This document shows positions 53,097 through 62,349 of a stretch of 64,000 nucleotides of DNA, piece by piece. Positions within the stretch are counted from its first letter, which is position 1, and each line of letters opens with the position of its first letter. This DNA comes from an uncultured SAR116 cluster alpha proteobacterium (GTDB lineage Bacteria > Pseudomonadota > Alphaproteobacteria > Puniceispirillales > Marisalimonadaceae): positions 27,623 to 91,622 of the forward strand of contig CABZSR010000005.1 of assembly GCA_902528415.1 (NCBI GenBank), in the 5' to 3' direction. Both the position numbers and the translations under genes were made by a program. A model generated the notes under the pieces. That model made no database searches and had not been told where the DNA came from. It was given only the letters and a program-made list of their open reading frames with translations.

Positions 53097-54734
53097 TTAT
53101 TTATTTTCAAGTTCACGTAATTCAACTCTTCTAATCTTACCAGATATAGTTTTAGGTAAAGAATCAACAAATTCAACTTTTCTTGGGTACTTATATGGGG
53201 CAGTTAAATTTTTGCAAAAATCTTGAATTTCTCTAATTAATTCATTTGATCCTTTGTAACCTTCTACTAGAACAATATATGCTTTTACTAGTTGACCCCT
53301 CGTCTCATCAGGAACTCCAACCACAGCACTTTCTGCAATCAAATCATGCTCTAATAAAGCACTTTCGACTTCAAAGGGACTAATTCTATAACCTGCTGAT
53401 GAAATTAAATCATCAGATCTACCAACGAACCACAAGTAGCCATCCTTATCTCGAGACGCAGTGTCACCTGTGTAATACCAGCCATGTCGAAAAGAATCTT
53501 TTACAATAACTTTATTTTGTAAGTACCCATGAAATAATCCCGGAGGCCATTTTTTTTCTGTACGAATAGCAATATGGCCAACTTCACCATCTGGTAAGAT
53601 TTTACCATTATCATCAACAACGTTTATATCAAAACCTGGAACGGGTTTACCCATTGATCCAAAACGTGTCTCTACGCCAGGGAAATTTCCTACAATATTA
53701 ATTGTTTCAGTTTGGCCATAACCATCTGCGATAACTGTTCCTGTATTTTCAGACCAATATCTTATCACCTCTGGATTAAGAGGTTCACCAGCACCAAGAC
53801 ATCTTCTTAATGATTTGAGATTAAATTGTTTGAGGTCTTGCTGAACGAACAACCTGTATACAGTTGGAGGAGCGCAAAAAGTTGTTACTTTATAATCAGA
53901 AATTGCTTTAAGATGTTCCACTGGATCCATTTCAGGAGTATCATACAAGACAGTTGTGCAACCAATCATCATTTGGGGAAAAAGTATGCCCCAAGCAGCT
54001 TTTGCCCATCCTGTATCAGTCAAAGTCCAATGTATATCGTTTTCTTTAAGATCCATCCAAAAAAGTGCCGTTGAAGCATGTGCATATGCATAACCAAAAT
54101 CTCTTGGAACCATTTTTGGTAATGCTGTTGTGCCTGAAGTAAAATATATCATCATAGTTTCATTAGATGTAAAAGGCTCTAAATCTTCTATATTCAAATT
54201 AGTATCTTGTTTATCACAAAGCTCTTTAAAAGATAGCCAATTATCTGGTGCATCTCCAGTGACAATCAAGTGTTTAAGAGTTGGGCATTCATCAATTATT
54301 TGGTTCACCTTCTCAACATGCATTGGCGAAACAATAACAGCCTTAGCTTCAGATTCATTAACACGATAGGCTATATCTTTAGCGGTTAGCAAATTAGTCC
54401 CAGGCATAGAGATCACACCAACTTTCATACATCCAAAAAGTACTTTATGCCAATCAGGGTTTCTGCCAATAATAACACAAGCAGCATCACCTCGTTTCAA
54501 GCCAAGTGATAAAAGAGCCTTTCCAAATTGCGATGAAGCTTTTGATAGTTCTGAATATGTTACAGACGATTTATATCCTGTGACTGTGTCGATAGCCAAT
54601 AAAGCTACTTTATCAGCTTGTTGAGCTCGTACATCCAAGATATCATATGCAAAGTTAAAAAATTCCGGAATATCAAGTGAGAAAGACTTGCTTGCAATTT
54701 CATAATTTCTTTCAATATTGTCAAAAGTAATCAT
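53097..54734 (-). CDS. acyl-CoA synthetase, medium-chain (ACSM)-type
   Basis: A 545-residue ANL-family ligase. P-loop IYFTSGTTALPKMVPRDF is near residue 200, DGYGQTETINI near 330, GWYYTGDTASRD near 420 and the catalytic Lys in PKTISGKIRRVEL near 530. WTLTDTGWAKAAWG is characteristic of the ACSM/benzoate-ligase-like branch. The ORF track begins at TTG 54764; ATG 54734 is a better start. It is the first gene of an operon with the thiol dioxygenase. It probably activates a medium-chain, aromatic or sulfur-containing acid; I cannot choose from sequence. Confidence 0.85.
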   Translation of the reverse strand: MITFDNIERNYEIASKSFSLDIPEFFNFAYDILDVRAQQADKVALLAIDTVTGYKSSVTYSELSKASSQFGKALLSLGLKRGDAACVIIGRNPDWHKVLFGCMKVGVISMPGTNLLTAKDIAYRVNESEAKAVIVSPMHVEKVNQIIDECPTLKHLIVTGDAPDNWLSFKELCDKQDTNLNIEDLEPFTSNETMMIYFTSGTTALPKMVPRDFGYAYAHASTALFWMDLKENDIHWTLTDTGWAKAAWGILFPQMMIGCTTVLYDTPEMDPVEHLKAISDYKVTTFCAPPTVYRLFVQQDLKQFNLKSLRRCLGAGEPLNPEVIRYWSENTGTVIADGYGQTETINIVGNFPGVETRFGSMGKPVPGFDINVVDDNGKILPDGEVGHIAIRTEKKWPPGLFHGYLQNKVIVKDSFRHGWYYTGDTASRDKDGYLWFVGRSDDLISSAGYRISPFEVESALLEHDLIAESAVVGVPDETRGQLVKAYIVLVEGYKGSNELIREIQDFCKNLTAPYKYPRKVEFVDSLPKTISGKIRRVELRELENK

Positions 54735-54916
54735 TTTAAATCTCAGCTCTCTTAAAGTAGTCAATAAGTTTGTAAATGAACTATGTTTTATAAAAATAAA
54801 GCTTAACTTATTAAAAAAGATTATAAAATATTAATTATATTTTAATCAAGATTTTTGATCTAATGTAAATAATAAACTTATCACTACAAATATTTATTAA
54901 ATTATAAGTATGAAAT

Positions 54917-55537
54917 TTAATTACCTAATCGAGAAGCGGACAACGCTCTTCTTGTAATTTCTTTATAATTATGAGCTTCTGATGGAACTATCCAACTTCC
55001 TCCTACACATATTACATTTTTTTGACTTATCCATTGAGAAGCATTTTCCTCGTTTATTCCACCAGTAGGACAAAATAATATACCTGGGAAAGGACCATTT
55101 AATGATTTTAAATAATTTATACCACCAGCTGCTTGGGCTGGAAAAAATTTAAACGACTTATATCCTAAATCGAGTAATTTCATTATATCACTTGAATTAG
55201 ATACTCCAGGAAGAAATGGATAATCCATTTCAATCGCTTTTTTTGCTAACTCATTTGTTGTGCCCGGGCTTACTGCAAAGGAAGCCCCTGCATCTTTTAC
55301 CGATTGTAAATCACTTTCATTTAAAACAGTGCCCGCTCCTACTTGAAGACTAGAAAACTTTTTAGATGCAACTTCTATCACCTGCAAAGCACAATCAGTT
55401 CTTAATGTAATCTCAACTGTTTTAAGATTACCTTTTATTAATGCTTCGAATAAATAATCTATATTTTCAACCTTATTGATAGTTAATACAGGCATAACTG
55501 GTGACATTGAAAGAATGGATTTTATAGAATGATGCAT
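54917..55537 (-). CDS. eda: KDPG/KHG aldolase
   Basis: A 206-residue class I aldolase. The catalytic Glu lies in KTVEITLRTD near residue 43 and the Schiff-base Lys in SFKFFPAQAAGG near 128, with the phosphate loop TGGINEENAS near 155. It cleaves 2-keto-3-deoxy-6-phosphogluconate to pyruvate and glyceraldehyde 3-phosphate. Together with KdgK it completes the phosphorylated route from 2-keto-3-deoxy acids made by the UxaA or IlvD-type dehydratases. It stands alone on the minus strand, divergent from DenD (95 bases between starts). Confidence 0.9.
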   Translation of the reverse strand: MHHSIKSILSMSPVMPVLTINKVENIDYLFEALIKGNLKTVEITLRTDCALQVIEVASKKFSSLQVGAGTVLNESDLQSVKDAGASFAVSPGTTNELAKKAIEMDYPFLPGVSNSSDIMKLLDLGYKSFKFFPAQAAGGINYLKSLNGPFPGILFCPTGGINEENASQWISQKNVICVGGSWIVPSEAHNYKEITRRALSASRLGN

Positions 55538-55632
55538 ATGTTTTTTAAAAATATGTTTTTTTATTTTAAGTTTGTATTAAATATGTTGTTATACAAAAAT
55601 CTTCAACAATTAATTCAATATAAGGTGCTTTT

Positions 55633-56604
55633 ATGAAAATTTTGATAATGGGTGGAGCTGGTATGATTGGGCAAAAGTTGCTTAATCTTATTCTTAATAA
55701 AGGAGAATTAAGAGGTCAGAAAATAAGTGAAATCGCATTATTTGATATTATAGACGCACCTTACCCAAAAAATACCTTAACTTCTATTATAACAAAAACA
55801 GGAGACATATCTGATCCTAAAGTAAGTAATGATCTCATTTCGTCTGAACCAGACATTATTTTTCATCTGGCAGCCATAGTTTCAGGACAGGCTGAACAGG
55901 AATTTGATTTAGGCTGGAATATCAATGCTAGGGGAAGTTGGGGATTATTTGATGCAGTAAGACACAGAGGTGAAAGTTATTGTCCAAGAGTTGTCTTTAC
56001 AAGTTCAATTGCTGTTTTTGGAGCACCATTTCCAGATCAAATACCTGACAATTTTTTTACTACTCCCCTTACTTCTTATGGAGCTCAAAAAGCAATTTCT
56101 GAGCTTTTACTTGCTGATTATTCCAGAAAAGGAATGATTGACGGTATTTCAATAAGACTTCCAACTATATGTGTAAGACCAGGAAAACCTAATTTAGCTG
56201 CATCTGGCTTCTTCTCTGGTATTATTAGAGAACCCCTAAATGGAAAAGAAGCTATTTTACCAGTAAGTAAAGATGTAAGACATTGGCACGCTACACCTCG
56301 ATCAGCTGCAGGTTTTTTAGTTCATGCAGCAGAAATAGATACGGTTAATTTGAATAATAGAATTACACTAAATATGCCAGGCTTATCCGCAACTGTTCAA
56401 GAACAAATTGAGGCCTTAGAGAGAGTTGCTGGCAGCGATGTAGTAAAGTTAATTAAACACCAATCAGATCCTATCATAGAAAAAATAGTAAGTGGGTGGG
56501 CAAGAGATTTTGAAACTAAAAGATCTATTGATTTAGGTTTCAAAGCTGAAAGTAATTTTGATGAAATAATTAAAATCTACATTGAAGACGATTTAGAAAA
56601 ATAA
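55633..56604 (+). CDS. denD: D-erythronate dehydrogenase-like NAD-dependent epimerase/dehydratase-family protein
   Basis: A 323-residue extended SDR. The glycine-rich loop is MGGAGMIGQKLLNLI near residue 6, the catalytic region FTSSIAVFG near 126 and YGAQKAISELLL near 150 (YxxxK). The DVRHWHATPRSAAGFLVHAAE segment near 215 is typical of DenD. DenD oxidises D-erythronate to 2-oxo-tetronate with NAD+. That product is the substrate of OtnI (36814), so the two gene groups belong to one pathway although about 18 kb apart. It is followed by the hydantoinase-like gene 36 bases later. A generic sugar epimerase is the alternative. Confidence 0.8.
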   Translation: MKILIMGGAGMIGQKLLNLILNKGELRGQKISEIALFDIIDAPYPKNTLTSIITKTGDISDPKVSNDLISSEPDIIFHLAAIVSGQAEQEFDLGWNINARGSWGLFDAVRHRGESYCPRVVFTSSIAVFGAPFPDQIPDNFFTTPLTSYGAQKAISELLLADYSRKGMIDGISIRLPTICVRPGKPNLAASGFFSGIIREPLNGKEAILPVSKDVRHWHATPRSAAGFLVHAAEIDTVNLNNRITLNMPGLSATVQEQIEALERVAGSDVVKLIKHQSDPIIEKIVSGWARDFETKRSIDLGFKAESNFDEIIKIYIEDDLEK

Positions 56605-56640
56605 ACTTAAACCTATCAATTAAATAATGGTGAAAAAATA

Positions 56641-59600
56641 ATGTGGCAATTCTGGATTGATAGAGGTGGAACTTTTACTGATATTGTAGCTAGGAAACCT
56701 GACGGAACAATTCTAATTGACAAACTTTTATCTGAGAATGTGTCAATGTATAAGGATGCAGCGATTGCAGGTATAAAAAGAATTCTTAAATTAAAAAATG
56801 AAGATAAAATTCCCACTGATAAAATAGCTTCTGTGAAAATGGGTACTACAGTTGCAACAAACGCCTTACTAGAAAGAAAAGGAGATAGAACACTTCTATT
56901 AATAACTAAGGGTTTTGGGGATTTATTAAGAATAGGTTATCAAAATAGACCTCTATTATTTGACCTAAATATTCAACTACCAGAATTATTATATGATAGA
57001 GTGGTTGAAGTATCTGAAAGGTTGGATGCAAACGGTAAAATAGTTAAAAAACTTGACGAAAATCAAGTCAAGATAGCTCTAAAAAAAGCAAAAAATGACG
57101 GTATAAATAGCGTTGCAATAGCATTTATGCACTCTTATATCAATCCTGATCATGAAAATATCATTGCTAAAATTGCTGAAAACGAAAATTTTGATCAAAT
57201 TTCAGTTAGTCATAAAGTATCTCCTTTAATAAAATTAGTTGGTAGAGGAGATACTACCGTAGTCGATGCTTACCTATCTCCAATACTTCGTAGATACGTC
57301 AATCAAGTTTCTGATGAACTTGAAGAAGACAAATCCACAAAGTTGATGTTCATGCAATCAAATGGTGGATTGACCGATGCAAATCTGTTTCAAGGTAAAG
57401 ATGCTCTTTTATCTGGCCCAGCTGGAGGTGTGGTCAGTATGGTGCAAACTGGGAAACAAGCGGGATATCAAAAATTAATTGGATTTGATATGGGTGGCAC
57501 TTCCACAGATGTTTGTCATTTTGCAGGAGAATATGAACGATCATTTGAAACTGAGTTAGCCGGTGTAAGAATTAGAGCACCTATGATGCAAATTAATACA
57601 GTAGCAGCTGGAGGTGGTTCAATACTTTCATTTAAGGATGGTCGATTTCAGGTTGGACCTGAAAGCGCAGGAGCAATACCAGGGCCGGCTTCTTATGGAA
57701 AAGATGGGCCATTGACTGTAACAGATTGTAATGTCTTACTTGGAAAACTTCATCCTGAACATTTTCCTAATGTGTTTGGCAAAACTGGTGATAAACCTCT
57801 TAATGTTGAAATTGTAAGAACAAAATTTATAGCATTAGCCAAAGAAATTTCCGCTCAAACAAAAAAGCCAGAAATGGATATTATTTTCATGGCTGAAGGT
57901 TTTTTAAAAATTGCTGTCGAAAATATGGCTAACGCCATAAAAAAAATATCTATTCAAAAAGGTTATGACGTAACAAACTATACAATGAATTGTTTTGGTG
58001 GTGCAGGCGGTCAACATGCGTGCCATGTTGCGGATTCTCTTGGAATTTCAAAAGTTTTAATTCATCCATACGCAGGTGTTTTGTCCGCCTATGGAATGGG
58101 ACTAGCCGAAATTAGAAGTATAAGAGAGGGTCATCTAGAACAAAATATTGAAGAAATTGAAAATGCTAAAATTTTAATAAATAAATTATCATTAAAAGCG
58201 AAAGAAGATTTAACAAAACAGGGCATTGATAATTCTTCGATTACATTAGTTAAACTTGCGTTTCTACATTATCAAGGTTCTCATCAAAACCTAGAAATTA
58301 ATTTTGATACTGTTGAAAAAATGAGAAAAACTTTTGAACAAGAACATAAAAAAAGGTTTGGATTTTTTGTTGATAGCAGAACAATTTTTGTTGAAATGAT
58401 TACGGTTGAAGCCATAGGTAAAACCAACGATAATAACAAATTTTTAAATGTTTCCTCACAATCAAAAGTAGCTGCTCCAATAGCTCACAAAACAATGTAT
58501 GTTGATAACAATAAAAACAGTGTTCCTATTTATAAAAGATCAGACTTAAAGATTGAACAAAAAGTCATTGGTCCTGCTATCATATCTGAAGCAACTGGTA
58601 CAAATGTAATTGAAAGAGGTTGGTTGGGATCATTAGATAAATATTATAATTTAATACTGAGTAGAGCTGAAGAAAAAAAGTCAAAGAAAGGATTAGGCAC
58701 CTCTGTTGATGTAGTCATGTTAGAGGTGTTCAACAACCTTTTTATGAATATTGCTGAGCAAATGGGAGCTACATTAGCCAACACAGCATATTCCGTAAAC
58801 ATCAAAGAAAGGTTAGATTTTTCTTGTGCTCTTTTTGACAACTCCGGTGCACTAGTAGCTAATGCTCCTCACGTGCCTGTTCATCTTGGCTCCATGTCTG
58901 AAGCTATTAGAACAGTGATAAAATTAAATAAAAATGATATATTTCCCGGAGATGTTTTTGTTCTAAATGCTCCTTTTAATGGCGGAACGCATCTTCCTGA
59001 CGTTACAGTTATTACTCCAGTTTTTGATAATGATGGAAAACAAATTACATTCTTTGTAGCTTCACGCGGACACCATGCGGACATAGGAGGTAAAACACCG
59101 GGTTCAGGTCCTCCCGACTCCAAACATATTGATGAAGAAGGTGTTCTGATAGATAATTTTAAAATGTTTGATAAAGGTGTATTTCGTGAGAGTGAAATCA
59201 GAAAAATTTTGTCATCTGGAAGATATCCTTGTAGAAATATAGAACATAATATGGCTGATCTTGCAGCTCAAGTAGCTGCAAATAATACTGGTATAGTTGA
59301 AATTAATTCAATGATTGAGCAGTTTGGTATTGAAACTGTTCATTCTTACATGAACTATGTTCAAGATAATGCTGAGGAATGTATAAGAAATGCAATTGTA
59401 AATTTAAGAGAGGGTAAATATGAGTACGAATTAGATAATGGAGAATTTATTAGAGTAAAAATTACAATAGATAAAATTAAACGCGAAGCCACTATTGACT
59501 TCACAGGCACTGCTCCGAAAAACCCTTTAAATTATAATGCTCCAATGGCAGTATGTCATGCTGTTATATTATACGTTTTTAGAACTTTAGTGGGTAGCAA

Positions 59601-60234
59601 TATTCCTTTAAACGAGGGTTGCTTTAAACCTTTAAATATAGTTGTTCCAAATAACGCAATGATAAACGCTAAATACCCATCTGCTGTAATTGCAGGCAAC
59701 ACTGAAGTGAGTCAATTGACGTGCAATGCTCTATTTGGTGCACTTGGTATTATGGCAGGTAGTCAAGCTACAATGAATAACTTTATTTGGGGAAACGATA
59801 AAATTCAAAATTATGAAACTATTTGTGGTGGAACTGGAGCAGGACCAAATTTTCATGGAACATCTGCGGTTCAAACGCATATGACTAACACCAGAAGTAC
59901 AGATCCTGAAATTTTAGAGGCCAGATTTCCTGTTCGTTTAGAAGAGTATTCAATAAGAAAAAATTCAGGTGGAAAAGGTAAGTATAATGGAGGAAATGGT
60001 GTTACAAGAAAATTAAGATTTCTTGAACCAATGATAGTAACAACATTATGTTCTCATCGAAGAGTTAAACCGTTTGGTGTTGATGGTGGAGAACCTGGGC
60101 AATGTGGAAAAGAATGGCTTGAAAAAGAGGATGGCGGATTTATTGAACTTGAAGGTAATGATAGCTGCGAAGTAAAAGTAGATGATTTATTTGTAATGGA
60201 GACCCCAGGGGGTGGTGGTTTTGGATCAAAGTAA
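56641..60234 (+). CDS. 5-oxoprolinase/hydantoinase-family protein (fused HyuA-HyuB)
   Basis: A 1197-residue fusion. Residues 1-690 are the HyuA (ATP-binding) half, with IDRGGTFTDIVARKPDG at the start, GTTVATNALLERKG near 75, IGFDMGGTSTDVCHFAG near 280 and NCFGGAGGQHACHVADSL near 455. The second half is HyuB, with EVFNNLFMNIAEQMGATLAN near 700, FNGGTHLPDVTVI near 785 and SGPPDSKHIDEEGVLID near 820. Fused proteins hydrolyse 5-oxoproline or hydantoin-type rings with ATP. The N-terminal WQFWIDRGGTFTD is close to the 5-oxoprolinase type. It is cotranscribed with denD. Substrate remains to be shown. Confidence 0.88.
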   Translation: MWQFWIDRGGTFTDIVARKPDGTILIDKLLSENVSMYKDAAIAGIKRILKLKNEDKIPTDKIASVKMGTTVATNALLERKGDRTLLLITKGFGDLLRIGYQNRPLLFDLNIQLPELLYDRVVEVSERLDANGKIVKKLDENQVKIALKKAKNDGINSVAIAFMHSYINPDHENIIAKIAENENFDQISVSHKVSPLIKLVGRGDTTVVDAYLSPILRRYVNQVSDELEEDKSTKLMFMQSNGGLTDANLFQGKDALLSGPAGGVVSMVQTGKQAGYQKLIGFDMGGTSTDVCHFAGEYERSFETELAGVRIRAPMMQINTVAAGGGSILSFKDGRFQVGPESAGAIPGPASYGKDGPLTVTDCNVLLGKLHPEHFPNVFGKTGDKPLNVEIVRTKFIALAKEISAQTKKPEMDIIFMAEGFLKIAVENMANAIKKISIQKGYDVTNYTMNCFGGAGGQHACHVADSLGISKVLIHPYAGVLSAYGMGLAEIRSIREGHLEQNIEEIENAKILINKLSLKAKEDLTKQGIDNSSITLVKLAFLHYQGSHQNLEINFDTVEKMRKTFEQEHKKRFGFFVDSRTIFVEMITVEAIGKTNDNNKFLNVSSQSKVAAPIAHKTMYVDNNKNSVPIYKRSDLKIEQKVIGPAIISEATGTNVIERGWLGSLDKYYNLILSRAEEKKSKKGLGTSVDVVMLEVFNNLFMNIAEQMGATLANTAYSVNIKERLDFSCALFDNSGALVANAPHVPVHLGSMSEAIRTVIKLNKNDIFPGDVFVLNAPFNGGTHLPDVTVITPVFDNDGKQITFFVASRGHHADIGGKTPGSGPPDSKHIDEEGVLIDNFKMFDKGVFRESEIRKILSSGRYPCRNIEHNMADLAAQVAANNTGIVEINSMIEQFGIETVHSYMNYVQDNAEECIRNAIVNLREGKYEYELDNGEFIRVKITIDKIKREATIDFTGTAPKNPLNYNAPMAVCHAVILYVFRTLVGSNIPLNEGCFKPLNIVVPNNAMINAKYPSAVIAGNTEVSQLTCNALFGALGIMAGSQATMNNFIWGNDKIQNYETICGGTGAGPNFHGTSAVQTHMTNTRSTDPEILEARFPVRLEEYSIRKNSGGKGKYNGGNGVTRKLRFLEPMIVTTLCSHRRVKPFGVDGGEPGQCGKEWLEKEDGGFIELEGNDSCEVKVDDLFVMETPGGGGFGSK

Positions 60235-60261
60235 ACTTTGTCTCAAAACAAAACACCACAA

Positions 60262-62004
60262 TTAAATTGTATTCATAAAAACAACAAGATTTTTAGTAAT
60301 TTCTTTGTCTTGAATATGAAATCTATCAATTGTTTGCTCCCAATCGGTATCTTTAAACTCACCTTTAAGAGATTGATATTCGCTACTTACTTTGATGTCT
60401 TGGTCTAATTTTGACCTAGAATAAAGAATTAAAGCTAGTGACCTTGTATCCATTACCCTGATATCAAAACTTAGTTCCACTACTTTATTAAAATCCTCAG
60501 CAAAAAAGTATCCAAGTATTAAATCTTTGATTCTATTATCTGAAGTTGATTGTCCTTGAGGTATGGGATCAAGCTCAAAAGCTTTATTAAGTAATTCCAG
60601 ACCCTTTTCAACTTTTCCTATTCTAACTAAAACTTCACCATATCCAGATAGTACTCTTGGGTCATTTGGAACCATATTAAATGCTTTTCTTCCATGATCT
60701 TCGGCTAGTAGGTAGTCATGATTACTTAAATAAACAGCTGACAACATTCTATGACATTCAAAATCATTTTCGTTTAACTCTAAAGCTTTATCTATATTTT
60801 GTTTTGCATCAGCAAAAATTTCTTCCATTTTACGATCAGAAAATCCTCTGAACATTGCTTGACCTAAAGTACAAACTTTCCATGCATAGGCTTGAGCGTT
60901 TCCAGAATCTGCTTCTATGGCTTTGTCAAAGTTTTGTAAAGCTTCTTGATTTGCTTCTTTAGTAAATTTGTGATGATTTTCTTTACCTCTTAGCAAATAC
61001 TCATATGAACTTATATTTTCTGTAGGCTTTCTTTTGGAACGTTGCAATGAACTAATCTCAATCTCACCAAGTAAAGCAATCGATATTTTTCTAACTATTT
61101 CATCTTGAAGGTCAAAAATATCTTCAAGGACTCTATCATATTTATTACTCCAAATAATGCTTTCGTCATTAGCATCACTTAATTCAATATTTATTCTAAC
61201 TCTTTTACCAGATGCTCTAATACCGCCAGTAACAATAAAATCTAAATCAAATTTTTTGGAAAATTCTTTTATATCTTGATTTTCATCTTTAAAATTAACA
61301 CTCGTTTGTCTGGAAAGAATATCAAATTCTCGCATCATTGAAAATTCGGTAATTAGATCTTCAACTATTCCATCAACTAAAAAACCACTATCTTCGTCTT
61401 TACTGGTATTTACAAATGGCAAAATCGCAAACTTGGGTTTTTTATTCACAGAGGGGCTTGTTTTTTTAGATATTTTATTTTTACCATCACCTAAAATAGA
61501 AAAAACTTCAAAGTCACTAGAAATATTTTTTAATTCAATTTTTCCTAATGAATGTATTTTTTGCTCAATTTTTTTATTAATTTGTTGGTTAACTACGTCA
61601 GATATTAAAATTTCACCAACTGGAGACTGACTTTCTAATCTAGCAGCAATATTGACACCATTACCATAAATATTATCACCTTCTATAATAATGTCATCTA
61701 GATGGATGCCAACTCGCCATGAAAGTTTTGGGTTAACTTCTTCATTTTTGTTTCTATCTTTTATAGCGTTCTGAAATTCAATTGCTGCATTAGCGCTCCC
61801 AACAGGACTGTCAAATTCTGCAATCACTGAATCGCCTGCAGTATGAAATATCCTTCCAGAATATTTTGAAATTAACGGATCTATGATTTCACGACAAGCT
61901 TTTAAACTCTCAAGAGTTTTTTCTTCTTGTTCTTCCATATGTTTGCTAAAACTAACACAGTCTGTAGCTAAAATAGTTGCTAACTTTCTTTTTACTTGAG
62001 ACAA
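60262..62004 (-). CDS. class III nucleotidyl cyclase with TolB-like and TPR domains
   Basis: A 580-residue cytoplasmic protein. Residues 1-170 are a class III adenylate/guanylate cyclase catalytic domain, with the metal Asps in ILATDCVSFSKHM near 14 and FHTAGDSVIAEF near 56. The following segment PKFAILPFVNTSKDEDSGFLVDGIVEDL (near 190) is the TolB/FlgO-like domain and the rest contains TPR helices (AFELDP, NPNDPRV-like repeats). There is no helix-turn-helix or membrane segment. It starts at TTG, a low-strength start. The architecture is common in alphaproteobacteria, where it makes cAMP or cGMP under unknown control. Confidence 0.85.
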   Translation of the reverse strand: MSQVKRKLATILATDCVSFSKHMEEQEEKTLESLKACREIIDPLISKYSGRIFHTAGDSVIAEFDSPVGSANAAIEFQNAIKDRNKNEEVNPKLSWRVGIHLDDIIIEGDNIYGNGVNIAARLESQSPVGEILISDVVNQQINKKIEQKIHSLGKIELKNISSDFEVFSILGDGKNKISKKTSPSVNKKPKFAILPFVNTSKDEDSGFLVDGIVEDLITEFSMMREFDILSRQTSVNFKDENQDIKEFSKKFDLDFIVTGGIRASGKRVRINIELSDANDESIIWSNKYDRVLEDIFDLQDEIVRKISIALLGEIEISSLQRSKRKPTENISSYEYLLRGKENHHKFTKEANQEALQNFDKAIEADSGNAQAYAWKVCTLGQAMFRGFSDRKMEEIFADAKQNIDKALELNENDFECHRMLSAVYLSNHDYLLAEDHGRKAFNMVPNDPRVLSGYGEVLVRIGKVEKGLELLNKAFELDPIPQGQSTSDNRIKDLILGYFFAEDFNKVVELSFDIRVMDTRSLALILYSRSKLDQDIKVSSEYQSLKGEFKDTDWEQTIDRFHIQDKEITKNLVVFMNTI

Positions 62005-62092
62005 CTTTCAAATTCCATTTAATCAATTTACTTATTATAACTAGATATCTCATTTCGTGAATTAAACACAAAATAAAGAAATATTTTCATGT

Positions 62093-62109
62093 TATAATTA
62101 TTCTATAAT
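62093..62109 (+). promoter_or_regulatory. two TATAAT -10 boxes before the small ORF
   Basis: TATAAT occurs at 62093-62098 (with an extended TG upstream) and again at 62104-62109, 20 to 35 bases before ATG 62128. No good -35 box is visible. Confidence 0.3.
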
Positions 62110-62127
62110 ACAAAATAGAAAAATTAA

Positions 62128-62325
62128 ATGGATATTGCAAAATACAAAAATAAAAACTTGATCTGCTTAAAAACTGGAGCCAAAGCCAAGATAATAAACT
62201 ATTTTGATGATCAAAATGCTTCATTTGTTAAAGTTAATATAAACGTTAAATTTAATGATACGACACTTCAAGTTTTAAAAACAATAGAATTGGAAGAATT
62301 AGGAAAGTTATTTAAGTTTGTTTAG
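62128..62325 (+). CDS. small hypothetical protein, 65 residues
   Basis: A 65-residue basic protein (lysine-rich, about one fifth Lys) with a likely beta-rich fold (KAKIINYF, FVKVNINVKF, LQVLKTIEL). No signal peptide or membrane segment is seen, and I do not recognise a family. It has an ATG start with two TATAAT boxes upstream and no overlap with other genes, which supports it being real. It sits between a cyclase protein (divergent) and GcdH (convergent). The ribosome-binding site is weak. Confidence 0.45.
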   Translation: MDIAKYKNKNLICLKTGAKAKIINYFDDQNASFVKVNINVKFNDTTLQVLKTIELEELGKLFKFV

Positions 62326-62349
62326 AGATCAATTTCGACGATATTCGAT

